A program made the position numbers and the translations under genes. From Saprospiraceae bacterium (GTDB lineage: Bacteria > Bacteroidota > Bacteroidia > Chitinophagales > Saprospiraceae), in contig JANQSS010000105.1 in NCBI GenBank assembly GCA_028279185.1, positions 1-59,417 on the forward strand: a DNA stretch of 59,417 nt. Reading direction: 5' to 3'. Positions 16,523-26,483 of this stretch are shown in pieces (positions within the stretch are counted from its first letter, which is position 1; each line of letters begins with the position of its first letter). The notes beneath the pieces were generated by a model, which saw only the letters and a list, made by a program, of their open reading frames with translations, was not told where the DNA came from and searched no databases.

Positions 16523-16921
16523 ATGAATAGCGCATTTGTAAAATTATTAAATAGCCCGGGATTATTTAGACTAACTTCCGCTAATAAAGACAAGGTTAGA
16601 ATTCATCCACAAGATAAAATGTGTATGTTAGTTGATGCTGGGGATATCATAAGTCTAAAAGATGGAGAAGTCTTAGAGAACGATATATTACAGGCCAATC
16701 AGACTGTTCTGATAAAACCTAATATACCCCTTGTTCCTAGCAAGTATCATGCCTTTGTAAGCTATAATCCCCAATTATCTATGAGTGGTCTAATTGTCTC
16801 TCCGGTTAGTCCCGTTGTTAGGCCGGGGGAAGAGGACATGGTAGGATTAATTGTTCGGACTAGTAAGAAGGTAAAATTATCGGATATAGGACATATATTT
16901 GAGTTATATCAAATTGACTAA
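16523..16921 (+). CDS. Hypothetical beta-rich protein
   Basis: 132 residues with AGAGGAAA ahead of the ATG. The strand pattern ending SGLIVSPVSPVVRPGEED then a closing VKLSDIGHIFELYQI faintly recalls dUTPase/dCTP-deaminase folds, but the five catalytic motifs are not recognisable. Treated as unknown. Confidence 0.65.
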   Translation: MNSAFVKLLNSPGLFRLTSANKDKVRIHPQDKMCMLVDAGDIISLKDGEVLENDILQANQTVLIKPNIPLVPSKYHAFVSYNPQLSMSGLIVSPVSPVVRPGEEDMVGLIVRTSKKVKLSDIGHIFELYQID

Positions 16922-16939
16922 CAACAAGGATAGGTTTAA

Positions 16940-17152
16940 ATGAATATACAAGAAATTGCCCAGCAGCTAGTTAATGAACTTAATGGAGAGCTTTCCAAGA
17001 AAACAGAAGAGCATCAACTTTTACAGGGAGCTATTCAAGGAGTTAATTTATTATATACCCGACTTCAAGAAGCAGAGCAGAAGGTAACAGACGAACATGA
17101 GCAAGATAATAAGACTAAAGCCCGCAAGTCAAAGAGTAAAGCTAAGAAATAG
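16940..17152 (+). CDS. Small coiled-coil protein
   Basis: 70 residues, almost wholly helical with heptad-like leucines (residues 5-52) and a lysine-rich tail (KARKSKSKAKK). AAGGATAGG precedes the start. Unknown function. Confidence 0.6.
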   Translation: MNIQEIAQQLVNELNGELSKKTEEHQLLQGAIQGVNLLYTRLQEAEQKVTDEHEQDNKTKARKSKSKAKK

Positions 17153-17153
17153 C

Positions 17154-17333
17154 ATGAGAACTAATGCAGACAGTGAAATAGTTTACAGAGTAAACAGATT
17201 AATCGAACAAGTAGACGATTTAGAAAAGGATTTAGCGTCTGCTAATAAAATGATTAAACTTTTAACTCTTCTTCTTGTTTCCGAGACGGACGGGGCACTG
17301 GCTTCGATTCCAAAAGACCGAGAACAAGCTTAA
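17154..17333 (+). CDS. Small helical protein, last rightward gene
   Basis: About 59 residues from ATG 17154, directly after the preceding stop; a longer in-frame start at 17097 is possible. Residues about 10-45 form a coiled coil. Its 3' end overlaps the convergent leftward ORF at 17254-17409 by 80 bases, so one of them may not be expressed. Confidence 0.5.
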   Translation: MRTNADSEIVYRVNRLIEQVDDLEKDLASANKMIKLLTLLLVSETDGALASIPKDREQA

Positions 17334-17409
17334 CCATTTTAGCTCTCTTCTCTTTTTCTGTGTCCTTATCTTTTATTTTTTTACGATTTCTTTTATTCTT
17401 ATATGCCAT
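17254..17409 (-). CDS. Small basic protein (51 aa), last leftward gene
   Basis: The ATG directly abuts the stop of the upstream leftward gene. The 51-residue product is rich in Lys and Arg over its first 25 residues (MAYKNKRNRKKIK) and ends acidic. Tight packing supports it; the long convergent overlap counts against. Confidence 0.4.
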   Translation of the reverse strand: MAYKNKRNRKKIKDKDTEKEKRAKMVKLVLGLLESKPVPRPSRKQEEELKV

Positions 17410-17634
17410 TTACAACTCTTTTATCAGTTCTTCAATTTTTTCGTCTGAAGGCACTCCTCGTCCCTCTATCACTTCAATGGCCACAACCGCGCCCTTATCA
17501 TCAAGGGGAGTATCAGTCATTTTTACCACAGCTTTAATAATTTCCTTAATGACGTAATGTGCTAATTCTTTAGTTCCTAACTTAACTAGATAACTATTAA
17601 GCAGGCTTATTACCATACTAATTATTACTTTCAT
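17410..17634 (-). CDS. Hypothetical protein downstream of ejection proteins
   Basis: 74 residues with a hydrophobic, helical N-terminal half and an acidic C-terminus. Excellent AGAGGAG site. It follows the 1056-residue virion protein by 20 bases. Not recognised; it might be a small virion or lysis protein. Confidence 0.6.
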   Translation of the reverse strand: MKVIISMVISLLNSYLVKLGTKELAHYVIKEIIKAVVKMTDTPLDDKGAVVAIEVIEGRGVPSDEKIEELIKEL

Positions 17635-17654
17635 TTTCTTGCTCCTCTTTTTTT

Positions 17655-20600
17655 TTATCTAAGATAACTTTCCATCTCTTTGAGACGTCGTTCTATTTTT
17701 GGTCCAGCAGGCTTAGCCCTCCCACGATATATTGTTAGGTCTTCGCCTAAAAAGCGAAGTAGTCCAGAACCAGGCATGTAAGTATTTAAGGCGTCCTGTA
17801 CGGCCTGTCTCATCTTTTTATCTTCGCGTGTGGCAGATTGAACTAAAGATTCAAAAGTTTGACCCGCTGGAGTCTGTCCGATTCCTTCCTCAAACAAAGG
17901 AAACAAGCTATCCATAGCAGTCCATGCCTTTAGACCTCGTCGTCCAATCATTCTATTATATAAATCACTCTCTTCGTCCGGTTTCGTTAGCTGGTCTACT
18001 ATGGCAAGAGCTGCAAATGGAGCTAATAATGTTTGGGCGTTTCGTACTAAGCCCTTGACAGCTCCTCTTCGTTCCATATCCGACATAACTCGGCCAGCAA
18101 TACTAGTAGGCCATTTACTGAATACTGAAAACATGGGTCCCATATATCTACCAAAAGCCGACATATTAATTCTATCATAGTTAAACATATTATTACTATT
18201 AATAAAATCTACCATCAGTCTCTGAGTCTTCTCTACGTCCCCGGCCGATACACTTTTCTGGAGTGCTCTCTGATAGCTCGGACTATCAATTCGACTAATA
18301 AAGCCTTTTGCCCACTCTGAATCAGCTACCATATCTTTTCCAATTCTCTTTCCCATAAAATACGCATTACTGCGGGCCAGGATTTCAGATTTCTCGAATA
18401 GATACATCATTCCCCTTGTGTATCTATCGAGAGCCTTGCGACTGGTCTCACGTAACGGTCCTGATTTGAGCCCTTCTTGTAGTGCATCCACCATTTCTCC
18501 TGTCCATTGTTGAGGAAGAAGACCTTCATTTTGCATGATTAAATCAAGATTTTTAGTTACAATTGTATCCCCGGGAGCCTTTCCTAGTCGTCGTGCTAGT
18601 TCGGGACTCAAGGTTATAGAGTGTCCTTTAGATTTAACTGATAGTAAATCTACTAGACTTTCCATGTATTTAATACTTCCATACCCTGTTCCCATATCTG
18701 GTACAATAAAAGCAGCGGGAGAGGCAATATTCTGTAGGACTGACTTAGGGTTTAATCCTAAATAGTTCGGATATATTTGTCGCATAATAGTATTAATGGC
18801 CAAGGGTGCATCTGCTATTCCTTCATACATCATTTTAACAAATCTATTCTTGGCTTTGTCAGCTCTTACTTGGGCGCCTATAATCAGTTTATTTCCTAAT
18901 TCGGAGGCTCCTCTCGCAATTGTGTCTCCTCGACTACCAATAATATCTTGAATGAGGGCTGCTAGATGTTTGGCAGTAAAATCATCCCCTGCTCTATGCG
19001 CTATCATTCGTGCCCGTTTTAGTTCTTCAATTCCATCTCTAAGAGCAGCAGTTCTAAAGGTAGATTGAAGCCATTTACTTGCTAGATTTCCCACTTGTTT
19101 ATCTAGAACAAAATCAGGTATTTTTCCTTCTCTTGCTTTTGTGGCGAATGCATCTAACGCTAGAGCACTTCTAGTATGTCCCGTATTATTAATCATTCTA
19201 TTAAATTCACGATTAAAAACATCGGAAGTCTTAACGTCGATACCGCTGGTAAATGACACTTCGTTTAATAATGGTTTGAATTCTGGGTCTTTACTTAATA
19301 CAGCGAATTCACCATCATCCAGGTGTCCCATTCTGTATCCTGTCTTTTTTTGAATATCTTCCGCTTTTCGTCTTATTGCGGATATATATTTAACGGCAGA
19401 TAATCGACGCTTTGGAATATAATTTTCTATCTTTTTAATTGGTAGGCCTAATTCAGTAGCACCTTGACGTTGCTTTTCAAAGAAGTTTCTCCAGGCAATG
19501 ATAATTGTATCTGGCACATTCCCCGCTTCGCCGGTATCCAGTGCTTTATATAAGTCTTCTTCGGATACCTTTAATTGTCTTGTAGCAGTTCTAAGTTTAG
19601 CTAAATCTTCTAAATTATTTCCGAGAGCTACGGTATACAAATTATGTTTCTTAGACATTTCGTCTAAAGTCATTTCAATTCTAGTTCCTAGTCTGGCATC
19701 CATGATTTTTGCTAAAGGCTTATTGTCACTAAACTTTAACGCTAATGCTTTTAAGCCTGCAATAGGGAGAACTTTACCTCGGAGGCCAGTTTCTGCGATG
19801 GCCTCCTCAGCCAGTCCCCTCTTTAGGAATCTATCGTATTGGCGGAGCATGAATTCTTTTCCTTCCCGCTCCATGTCACTTATTTGTTTTTTCGTAAACT
19901 TTTCAAATCCTTCAAATTTCCCAATCAATTTAGCTTCCGCAACCTCTTGTATCGCTGCAGGGGATTTAGTTGGAAGTTTATTTAACGCTTCATTTCCAAT
20001 CCAGTTCTCCATTTCCGCTAGAGTAAGCTTTTCTCCTCTAAGGGCTTTTCTTTCTATATCGTATTTTGCTTTATTAGCTATCATCTTGGAATCTATCATA
20101 TCTTCTATGGCGGGCATTGTTTCAAGTTGACGCTCTACATCTTCGGTTAGTTTTTTCGATTTAGCTTTACTAGCTGCTTTTATTAGTTTAGGGGCAGCAA
20201 TTCCTAGAAGTCCGCCCGCTGCCGCACCTATAGCTGCGCCTTTAAGTTCTTCTCCTCGCTTACTTCTAGCTCCCATTTCCACTGCAGGAGTTCCTACTAA
20301 TGCGGCCGCTTTCGCTGCTTTAGCGGTTCGAGCTCCTAACTTAGCTGCCTGTATGGCGGCTCCTCCGGGGACAATAAAACCTGTTCCAATCTCTGCTATA
20401 GTTCGCAATCCTGACTTTCTTTGCTCAGCGAGTTGTCTAAGGTCATCTAAAGCATTTTTCATTTCCTCAGTGTCAGCCGTCTCAATAATATATTTTTGAG
20501 GAAGACCCAGTCCGACTGCATCAGCAATAAAGCCTGGAGCCTGGTCAAGAACTGATTGTTCAACTCCTTCAAGCTTAGTTCCGAAGAAGCCTATATTTTC

Positions 20601-20825
20601 AATTAATTTATTTTTTTGTTTATCATTAAGCTTATATTTTTTTGCAATAGAATCTACTTCGGCCTGTGTGATTTCTCCAGAAAGTTCTTTCTCTTTCTTC
20701 TTTTTCATTGGCTTAATTGGAGGTGGAGGCTCAAAAAGGTCGGGTGCAAATAGAGGGTCTTTTTCAGCAAATTCCTCCCACGGCTTAAGTTCTTTCTTTT
20801 GATACTCTTCCCATGGCTTAGGCAT
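17655..20825 (-). CDS. Large internal virion (DNA ejection) protein
   Basis: 1056 residues. The N-terminus carries two KPWEE repeats (KPWEEY, KPWEEF), a feature of short peptide motifs in podovirus internal proteins, then a proline-rich basic linker. Residues about 150-215 are a glycine/alanine-rich hydrophobic stretch that could insert in membrane; the rest is long-helical, with FGRYMGPMFSVFSKWP near residue 920. Last and largest of four consecutive virion proteins of this type, where T7-like phages keep gp14-gp16. It would form part of the channel that carries DNA across the cell envelope. No lysozyme motif was seen. Confidence 0.65.
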   Translation of the reverse strand: MPKPWEEYQKKELKPWEEFAEKDPLFAPDLFEPPPPIKPMKKKKEKELSGEITQAEVDSIAKKYKLNDKQKNKLIENIGFFGTKLEGVEQSVLDQAPGFIADAVGLGLPQKYIIETADTEEMKNALDDLRQLAEQRKSGLRTIAEIGTGFIVPGGAAIQAAKLGARTAKAAKAAALVGTPAVEMGARSKRGEELKGAAIGAAAGGLLGIAAPKLIKAASKAKSKKLTEDVERQLETMPAIEDMIDSKMIANKAKYDIERKALRGEKLTLAEMENWIGNEALNKLPTKSPAAIQEVAEAKLIGKFEGFEKFTKKQISDMEREGKEFMLRQYDRFLKRGLAEEAIAETGLRGKVLPIAGLKALALKFSDNKPLAKIMDARLGTRIEMTLDEMSKKHNLYTVALGNNLEDLAKLRTATRQLKVSEEDLYKALDTGEAGNVPDTIIIAWRNFFEKQRQGATELGLPIKKIENYIPKRRLSAVKYISAIRRKAEDIQKKTGYRMGHLDDGEFAVLSKDPEFKPLLNEVSFTSGIDVKTSDVFNREFNRMINNTGHTRSALALDAFATKAREGKIPDFVLDKQVGNLASKWLQSTFRTAALRDGIEELKRARMIAHRAGDDFTAKHLAALIQDIIGSRGDTIARGASELGNKLIIGAQVRADKAKNRFVKMMYEGIADAPLAINTIMRQIYPNYLGLNPKSVLQNIASPAAFIVPDMGTGYGSIKYMESLVDLLSVKSKGHSITLSPELARRLGKAPGDTIVTKNLDLIMQNEGLLPQQWTGEMVDALQEGLKSGPLRETSRKALDRYTRGMMYLFEKSEILARSNAYFMGKRIGKDMVADSEWAKGFISRIDSPSYQRALQKSVSAGDVEKTQRLMVDFINSNNMFNYDRINMSAFGRYMGPMFSVFSKWPTSIAGRVMSDMERRGAVKGLVRNAQTLLAPFAALAIVDQLTKPDEESDLYNRMIGRRGLKAWTAMDSLFPLFEEGIGQTPAGQTFESLVQSATREDKKMRQAVQDALNTYMPGSGLLRFLGEDLTIYRGRAKPAGPKIERRLKEMESYLR

Positions 20826-22053
20826 CTTCGTTTACCTTTTCCCAGTTTGATTGGTCTGATGGATTTCCGCCTTTAAATCGATATCCGTTTCGCACTTCTC
20901 CAGGCTTAAGAGAAGGAGGAGGAGTTTGTTTATTTTCTTCTTTTTCTATCAAGACTCCCCTTGCTTTTTGCTTAAGTTCCTGTAGAGCTGCTTTAGCTTG
21001 GTCTAGGTATCCTTTAACGACTTTTGGGGCTTCTTCTGAATCTGAAGATTTCCATAATTCAATTCCAAAAATAGATACTGGAGTTTTTACATCTTCCCTG
21101 AACATTGCTCCATGCTCTCCTCCTAGTATCTTCGATACTTTCTCTAAGCTCGAATTCTTCTCTCCTTCCTTCACCGCCTGGGCTTCCCCATACGCTTTAT
21201 CTAGTATTTTAATTTTTTGCTCTTGTTTTCTTATAATAGAAGCTAGCTCTTTTTTGGCGTCTCGTCTCTTCTCTTTTTCTGCGCCGGACATTAGCTTTTC
21301 TTCTCTTTTTGCTAATTCCGCTAGACGCTGAGCTTGTATGGTTTGCTCTTTATATGCCTGTTGTTCTGCCATAAAGTTTTGTAGAATTGCACGTTTTCTG
21401 AAGTTTGTATCTTCTGCTAATTTACGTTCTAAAGCTGTTTCGACCTTTCCTAATTTTCTTTCCTCTTCCGCTGCTAATCCTAATTTACGGTCTAATTCCC
21501 GTTCTGCTCGGTCAATATTTTTAGACCAATCTGTCTTATTGAAACGTAGTCCAGACATATCTATATTGTGTTTTAGACCGTATGCTCCGGCCCCTAATTG
21601 AACCAGTGCCTGGCCTATGGTTTCGGCTACCTGTAGCCATTGGTTTGTGTCTTTAGTTTCTTCGAACTGTTTTTGTGCAGCATCTTTCGCTTGTTGAATC
21701 TTATCTCGTCTCTCTTCGAATATCTTCTTTTGTTCTGGGGACATGCCGACTGATATATTGTCTATCTGTTTCATTACTTTATCGAAATCTTGAGGTTTCT
21801 TTAATTCGGGTGCTTTAGCAATCTGCTCGACTTTAGCCCTCTCTTGAGTACGTTTTTTTATTTGTGCTGGTCCCGGAACACCTGGTTGAGCTTTAATTTG
21901 TTCTGGAGGCGTAACAAAACTAGGAACAACTGTGTCGGGAGCTCCAGCTATTTGCTGTGTCATTCCGGGTTGTTGTTCGTTCTGAAGGGTATCCCTAACT
22001 GATTTCTTTTTCTTCGGTTGCATGAACTTATCAAGTCCCATAACATCTGCCAT
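20818..22053 (-). CDS. Coiled-coil ejection protein with C-terminal GYRFKGG motif
   Basis: 411 residues. Proline/glutamine-rich start, then long charged helices (about 85-330), and a C-terminal NGYRFKGGNPSDQSNWEKV segment of a kind that recurs at the ends of phage internal proteins. Overlaps the start of the next leftward gene by 8 bases, indicating coupling. Assigned to the ejection complex by composition and position. Confidence 0.6.
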   Translation of the reverse strand: MADVMGLDKFMQPKKKKSVRDTLQNEQQPGMTQQIAGAPDTVVPSFVTPPEQIKAQPGVPGPAQIKKRTQERAKVEQIAKAPELKKPQDFDKVMKQIDNISVGMSPEQKKIFEERRDKIQQAKDAAQKQFEETKDTNQWLQVAETIGQALVQLGAGAYGLKHNIDMSGLRFNKTDWSKNIDRAERELDRKLGLAAEEERKLGKVETALERKLAEDTNFRKRAILQNFMAEQQAYKEQTIQAQRLAELAKREEKLMSGAEKEKRRDAKKELASIIRKQEQKIKILDKAYGEAQAVKEGEKNSSLEKVSKILGGEHGAMFREDVKTPVSIFGIELWKSSDSEEAPKVVKGYLDQAKAALQELKQKARGVLIEKEENKQTPPPSLKPGEVRNGYRFKGGNPSDQSNWEKVNEDA

Positions 22054-22056
22054 TTA

Positions 22057-22899
22057 TTATATACTCCCCACTACGGTTCCAAGACCTCCGCCTACTGCTG
22101 ACCCTACAGCTGCTCCGGCCACAGTTCCCGCCCCTGGAATTACACTTCCTAGGACTCCTCCTACTACAGCTCCTGCGACAGTTCCAGCGGCCTGATATTG
22201 AGCGGCTCGATTAGCGGCCTTGTTTTGTTTTTCTTGTATTTCTAAGTCTAATTGACGTTTCTGTTGTGCTAATTTCTTTTTAAGCTCTCGGTCAAGAGGC
22301 TTATTCTCGGCGATGTAACCCTGCTCTAGCGCTTGAGTAATTTTTTTGTTAGCCATATCAAGCATTTGAATTTCACGTTCATAGACTTGCTGAGCTGATT
22401 GTGCGTATTCAGCAAATTCTTCCGCTGACTGTGCCTTAGTAATAGCCCAGTCTGATAATTGTCTTTCATTTAATAAATCTTGACCTGCTTGATTTTTCCT
22501 GAAGGTTAGTTGGTCATCTAATAGTTGTGTTTTTAATTTGATGTCCATACTAGAAAGTTTATCTGCTAATTCTCTTTGATTTTGGGATAGAGCAAGTTGT
22601 TGTTCGAATCCCGCTTGTCGTTGTTGTCGAGCTTGTTCGGCCAGCCCTTCTTGTCCTACCATTTGAGCCTGTTGTTGCGCCTGTTGCGCAGACTTAAGTT
22701 GTATCTGGCCGGCCTGTTGAGCTTGTTGCGCTCCCATCTGCTGGGCTAATCTTGGGGCTCCTTGTCCTGGTTTCAGTCCTCGTATTTGCTCTTGTAGCTG
22801 CACTTGTCGTGCCTGTTGTTGTGCTTGTGCAGTACGTTGATTTTCTTGAGGAAGTGACATAGCTAACTTTTCTAATTGTCTTGCACGAGTTGATGCCAT
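22057..22899 (-). CDS. Gln-rich coiled-coil ejection protein with glycine-zipper end
   Basis: 280 residues. Residues 20-110 are extremely rich in Gln and Ala; the middle is charged coiled coil; residues about 237-280 are a Gly/Ala/Val glycine zipper (AGAVVGGVLGSVIPGAG), typical of membrane-inserting segments in podovirus internal proteins. AAGGAT site before ATG. Confidence 0.65.
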   Translation of the reverse strand: MASTRARQLEKLAMSLPQENQRTAQAQQQARQVQLQEQIRGLKPGQGAPRLAQQMGAQQAQQAGQIQLKSAQQAQQQAQMVGQEGLAEQARQQRQAGFEQQLALSQNQRELADKLSSMDIKLKTQLLDDQLTFRKNQAGQDLLNERQLSDWAITKAQSAEEFAEYAQSAQQVYEREIQMLDMANKKITQALEQGYIAENKPLDRELKKKLAQQKRQLDLEIQEKQNKAANRAAQYQAAGTVAGAVVGGVLGSVIPGAGTVAGAAVGSAVGGGLGTVVGSI

Positions 22900-22905
22900 A
22901 TCAAA

Positions 22906-23727
22906 TTATCCTTCTGTGTTTGTCGGCTTTGTGTTTGCTTCACCACTGGCTCCTGGACTGGTGCTGCTTGTACTTTTGAATATCCCAAAAGTATTTGCCG
23001 CTTGTAGACCTCCGGATACCACTCCTCCAATGCCTTGGAACATTTGTTGGGAAGCCCTGGCTTTTGCTGCATTATCTGCAATTTGCATAGCATATCCAAT
23101 ATCCATCTGTGCTAGTTCTTCTGTAAACTCTCTATCATCGGCAGAAATCATTCTATTAAAAGCCATATCGTTAACTATTAATTCTTGCTGGTCTTTGAAT
23201 ACATTTTGAGCTAGTTGTTTTTTAAATTCTAATTGGTTATCGAGTCTATTGCGTTGACCTACTTCTTGTAGTTGATTTACATATTGGTCATTTTGAAGGC
23301 GCATTTGAAAGCCTAATTGTTCTAAATCCGCAATATTTTCTTGTGTTTTTAAAGTCTTCTGGCCTGATTCAAATTGATTAAGGAGCTGATTAGCTTGTCT
23401 GTTCATGTTAGACTGGGCTGTTTCCCAACTTTCTTGAAATTGAGCCTCTTGTTGTTGTTCTCGTTGGGCAATATCGGCTTCGCGTTGTTCAATTTGCTCG
23501 GATTGAAGACGACCCCGAAGTCCTAATTGTTGTTGTCCGTCCTTTGTTTGCGCTTCTGCAACCTTCTCCTGGAGGGCAGACTGACGCGGGGAAGTAGATG
23601 GAGTTGCAGCTCGTCCAGTTTTCGCTTGAAGTAACTTTCTAACTGTCTGAGTTTGTCCGCCTGTTCCCGCATCGGCCTGCGCCTGGGGGGTTTCTAATTG
23701 AGATTTTATCGTATCTAATAAGGCCAT
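22906..23727 (-). CDS. Gln-rich coiled-coil ejection protein
   Basis: 273 residues, Gln-rich with coiled coils over residues about 75-215 and a Gly/Ser-rich tail. The pattern resembles the next gene, suggesting ancient duplication. No good ribosome site is seen; a consensus-like promoter lies so close upstream that its transcript would begin almost at the ATG. Confidence 0.6.
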   Translation of the reverse strand: MALLDTIKSQLETPQAQADAGTGGQTQTVRKLLQAKTGRAATPSTSPRQSALQEKVAEAQTKDGQQQLGLRGRLQSEQIEQREADIAQREQQQEAQFQESWETAQSNMNRQANQLLNQFESGQKTLKTQENIADLEQLGFQMRLQNDQYVNQLQEVGQRNRLDNQLEFKKQLAQNVFKDQQELIVNDMAFNRMISADDREFTEELAQMDIGYAMQIADNAAKARASQQMFQGIGGVVSGGLQAANTFGIFKSTSSTSPGASGEANTKPTNTEG

Positions 23728-23733
23728 ATTTAT

Positions 23734-23761
23734 ACTCTATTTTATTTCATAGGTTTGTCAA
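23734..23761 (-). promoter_or_regulatory. Possible sigma70-like promoter, near-leaderless
   Basis: On the minus strand TTGACA, 16 bases, TAGAGT (4 of 6), placed in the 39-base gap before the gene starting at 23727. The predicted start point falls at about the ATG, so the message would lack a leader. Confidence 0.4.
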
Positions 23762-23766
23762 GTAGA

Positions 23767-26442
23767 TTAAAAACTGAAGATTTTCTTAACTGCACTCTGT
23801 ACACTTTTGCTCGTATTTGCTGTTAATCCCCCTAACCCTTTTCCAATACTGGATAATCCTCCGGCAATTCCTTTGTCTAAGTCACTAACTACTTGTCCGA
23901 TTTTTCGAATTCCTTTTGCTCCTGGAAGGACATCTACTACTGGCTCCACTAGCCTGGTCCTTAGTCCGGCTTCTAGTGCGGCCGCGGGTTTACGTATTGA
24001 TTTCTCTACGTTAGCCAGTTCGGTTTTTATATCCTCATCCCATCGCGCTAATTCTTCAAGAGTTGTTTTTCCTGGGTCTTGTATAAATCCTGCTGTTTTC
24101 TTAACTGTTTCTAATACTTGAGGTAATCCTAATCTTTCTGCATTTCTTCTTAGTTCGTCTAGATTAGCTTGAAGAGTTTTCTGTCGCTCCGCTTTAACGT
24201 ATTCATCGTGTTTGTCTTTAAATTCAGATTTCTTCTCACTTTCAGCTTTAATATATTTATTAATAACATCTACGGTCAGCTTATCTCCATTAGCTTCTGC
24301 TATTTTACGTTCATCGTTTAAGGCCGCGATGTATTGGTCTGATTTCTTTACCTGGTCAGAGTAATTAACTTCGTTCGTCCAATAATCTTCATCTAAATAG
24401 TTTGTTTCATCTAGCTTAGCTATGTTTTTTAGTTCTTTAGACCTTGAATTATATTTCCCAACTCCATAAGTTAACATTTCTGATTTGAACGCGTCATCGG
24501 CTTTTGCCTTAATAACATCATTTTTGTATAATAAGTTTAATCCTTCTAAGTCTGTTTCGTTATTGATTTTTCTTAGTTCATTTAAATCAATACGGTCATC
24601 GTTAGTAAATGCATTTTCTACTAGATTATAAACTTTGTTATCTTGTTCAGAGAAGTTTTTGACTTCGGTAAAGTCGTCGGTATAGTTCGGAGGAGTGGAA
24701 TTAACTAATTGTCGTAAGGATATTTTATCTCCTCCCGGTAGATATAAGTCTTTCAATCGCTGGCCGGCTTGGGTCATAGTCTCACCGTCCTTAACGATTT
24801 CTCTTAGTTCTTCATTTTTGTTATTTTCTCCAAAAAGACCAGAGCGTTCTTTCTTTTCGGATTCTGACAATACTGTTCTCAAATCATTCTCATTTTCTGC
24901 TCCGAGAGTTTGGGCCACAGCATCGGTATTATTTACGTCTAAATTCTGAACTTTATTAGCTACATCATAGTAAGTTTCAGTTCTCTTATATGCGTCTGAG
25001 TTATGGTCAGTTAATCCTAAAGACTGGATAGTATTTATATCTAATTGCCCTAATTCTTTTATAGTCTCGGCTCCTGCTTTCGTTTGAAGCATATTTAGAC
25101 TGCCCATTAAATGTTCTTTATTTTTACTGCTTTGAGAGTCTGATTTCAAATAATTAATAACAGGGTTAGATTGATACCTATCTGTAGTTATTTCTCCGAA
25201 GCCTGGAATCCATTCCCGCATAATATCATCATCTATTTCTCCAACACTAGTTTTTTGAAGATTTAGGTTTTCGTTCTGAAGTCTAGAAAAGTCCGCTAAT
25301 CTCTGGTCTACTTCGGCGACACTATCAAGAAGCATTGTCTCATGTTTCTTTATGAAATCTACCAGTTCTGGTTCTTCGTCCTGTAATTGTTCTGCAAAAT
25401 CTGGACGCTGAAAATAATTAAGCACAAGTCCGGATATATAATCATTATCTAAAAGTTCTTCAGTAGTCATTTCTTCGCCCATGAACTCTACTTTATTTGC
25501 CTCTTCAATTTCATCGGCTAATTTATCTATATCTAGCTCGGCACTTCGAATCCCTACCGCACCCATTTCCCTTAATAATTTTCTAGCTTCAGCCCGTTCG
25601 GATGCTCCCAGAGAAATATCGTTGGCTCTACGTTGTAAATCTTCTACGGTACTGTATTCATCAGCAATCTGGGCGTTTAATTGGTCAAGCATTCCTTGCA
25701 CTGACATTCCCTGAAGATTATTCGAATCAGTTCCTAATAATGATGCTACTTCATCAATTCCCGAAAATCCCATTTCTTCGAAGTTCAATTCACCAGAAGT
25801 AATTTTATCTTGAACGGACTCTGCCAATGCCCCGGCAACTTCTTCTAGTCCCCTTCCCCCTAATTTGGCTTGTCCGGTTGCAGGGTCAATTGATACATCG
25901 AAATTACTTAAAATATCTTGAGAGTTAAACATGTCTGCGACTTGAGTACGTCCCATTAAATTATTGAATGCCTTTATTGCCTCGACATCGTTGGGGTTAT
26001 CCCTTATTCTATTTAACAGGTCTACAGCCGCTTCTTCTCCTTCGGCCCGGAGTTTCACTTCTTGCCCGGCAGTCGCTCCAGTTAGAAGTGCTTTTTCAGC
26101 TAATTGCTCTACTCTTGATTCTAAGTCTCCTAGTTGCTGAAGACGCTCTACTCCTCCTAATGCGGCAGCTTCTTCCTCTGTCGCCTTTCTGCGTACTTGT
26201 TCTCTACGTAGTCGAGTGGAAAGGTCTTGTTGGTCGCCCTGAAGTGTGGTCCTGAGGGCAGAGATTTTTTGTGCAGGAGTGCCAGCCATCTTCGCTTGGT
26301 CATCGGTTCCCCCTATAACTCCCGTCTCAAGTGGCGAGGTAGGGGCGGCAGTACGTCCAGTAAGGGTCGCTAATTCTTCTGCACTAGTCTCTGCTAACCC
26401 TCTCCCTGCTATCTTTAATCTTTGTCGTAAGTTACTTGCCAT
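23767..26442 (-). CDS. Large coiled-coil virion protein, probable ejection component
   Basis: About 891 residues from ATG 26442. Acidic, long-helical throughout with no enzymatic motif; the C-terminal 60 residues are rich in Gly and Ser (IAGGLSSIGKGLGGL). An in-frame ATG at 26508 would add 22 residues but lies inside a structured leader shared with non-coding copies, while AAGG sits at a usable distance from 26442. It is the first gene behind a perfect consensus promoter and heads the ejection-protein block. Confidence 0.65.
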   Translation of the reverse strand: MASNLRQRLKIAGRGLAETSAEELATLTGRTAAPTSPLETGVIGGTDDQAKMAGTPAQKISALRTTLQGDQQDLSTRLRREQVRRKATEEEAAALGGVERLQQLGDLESRVEQLAEKALLTGATAGQEVKLRAEGEEAAVDLLNRIRDNPNDVEAIKAFNNLMGRTQVADMFNSQDILSNFDVSIDPATGQAKLGGRGLEEVAGALAESVQDKITSGELNFEEMGFSGIDEVASLLGTDSNNLQGMSVQGMLDQLNAQIADEYSTVEDLQRRANDISLGASERAEARKLLREMGAVGIRSAELDIDKLADEIEEANKVEFMGEEMTTEELLDNDYISGLVLNYFQRPDFAEQLQDEEPELVDFIKKHETMLLDSVAEVDQRLADFSRLQNENLNLQKTSVGEIDDDIMREWIPGFGEITTDRYQSNPVINYLKSDSQSSKNKEHLMGSLNMLQTKAGAETIKELGQLDINTIQSLGLTDHNSDAYKRTETYYDVANKVQNLDVNNTDAVAQTLGAENENDLRTVLSESEKKERSGLFGENNKNEELREIVKDGETMTQAGQRLKDLYLPGGDKISLRQLVNSTPPNYTDDFTEVKNFSEQDNKVYNLVENAFTNDDRIDLNELRKINNETDLEGLNLLYKNDVIKAKADDAFKSEMLTYGVGKYNSRSKELKNIAKLDETNYLDEDYWTNEVNYSDQVKKSDQYIAALNDERKIAEANGDKLTVDVINKYIKAESEKKSEFKDKHDEYVKAERQKTLQANLDELRRNAERLGLPQVLETVKKTAGFIQDPGKTTLEELARWDEDIKTELANVEKSIRKPAAALEAGLRTRLVEPVVDVLPGAKGIRKIGQVVSDLDKGIAGGLSSIGKGLGGLTANTSKSVQSAVKKIFSF

Positions 26443-26483
26443 ACTAACCTTATCGGCCGATATTAAACTCCGGCCCACCGAAA

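Noticed and set aside
16523-16921. dUTPase/dCTP-deaminase assignment
   Set aside because: Only a loose strand pattern matches; the conserved nucleotide-binding motifs are not visible.
19498-20130. 210-codon plus-strand ORF opposite the ejection-protein gene
   Set aside because: It lies wholly antisense to a well-supported long gene, has serine-rich shadow composition and no ribosome site.
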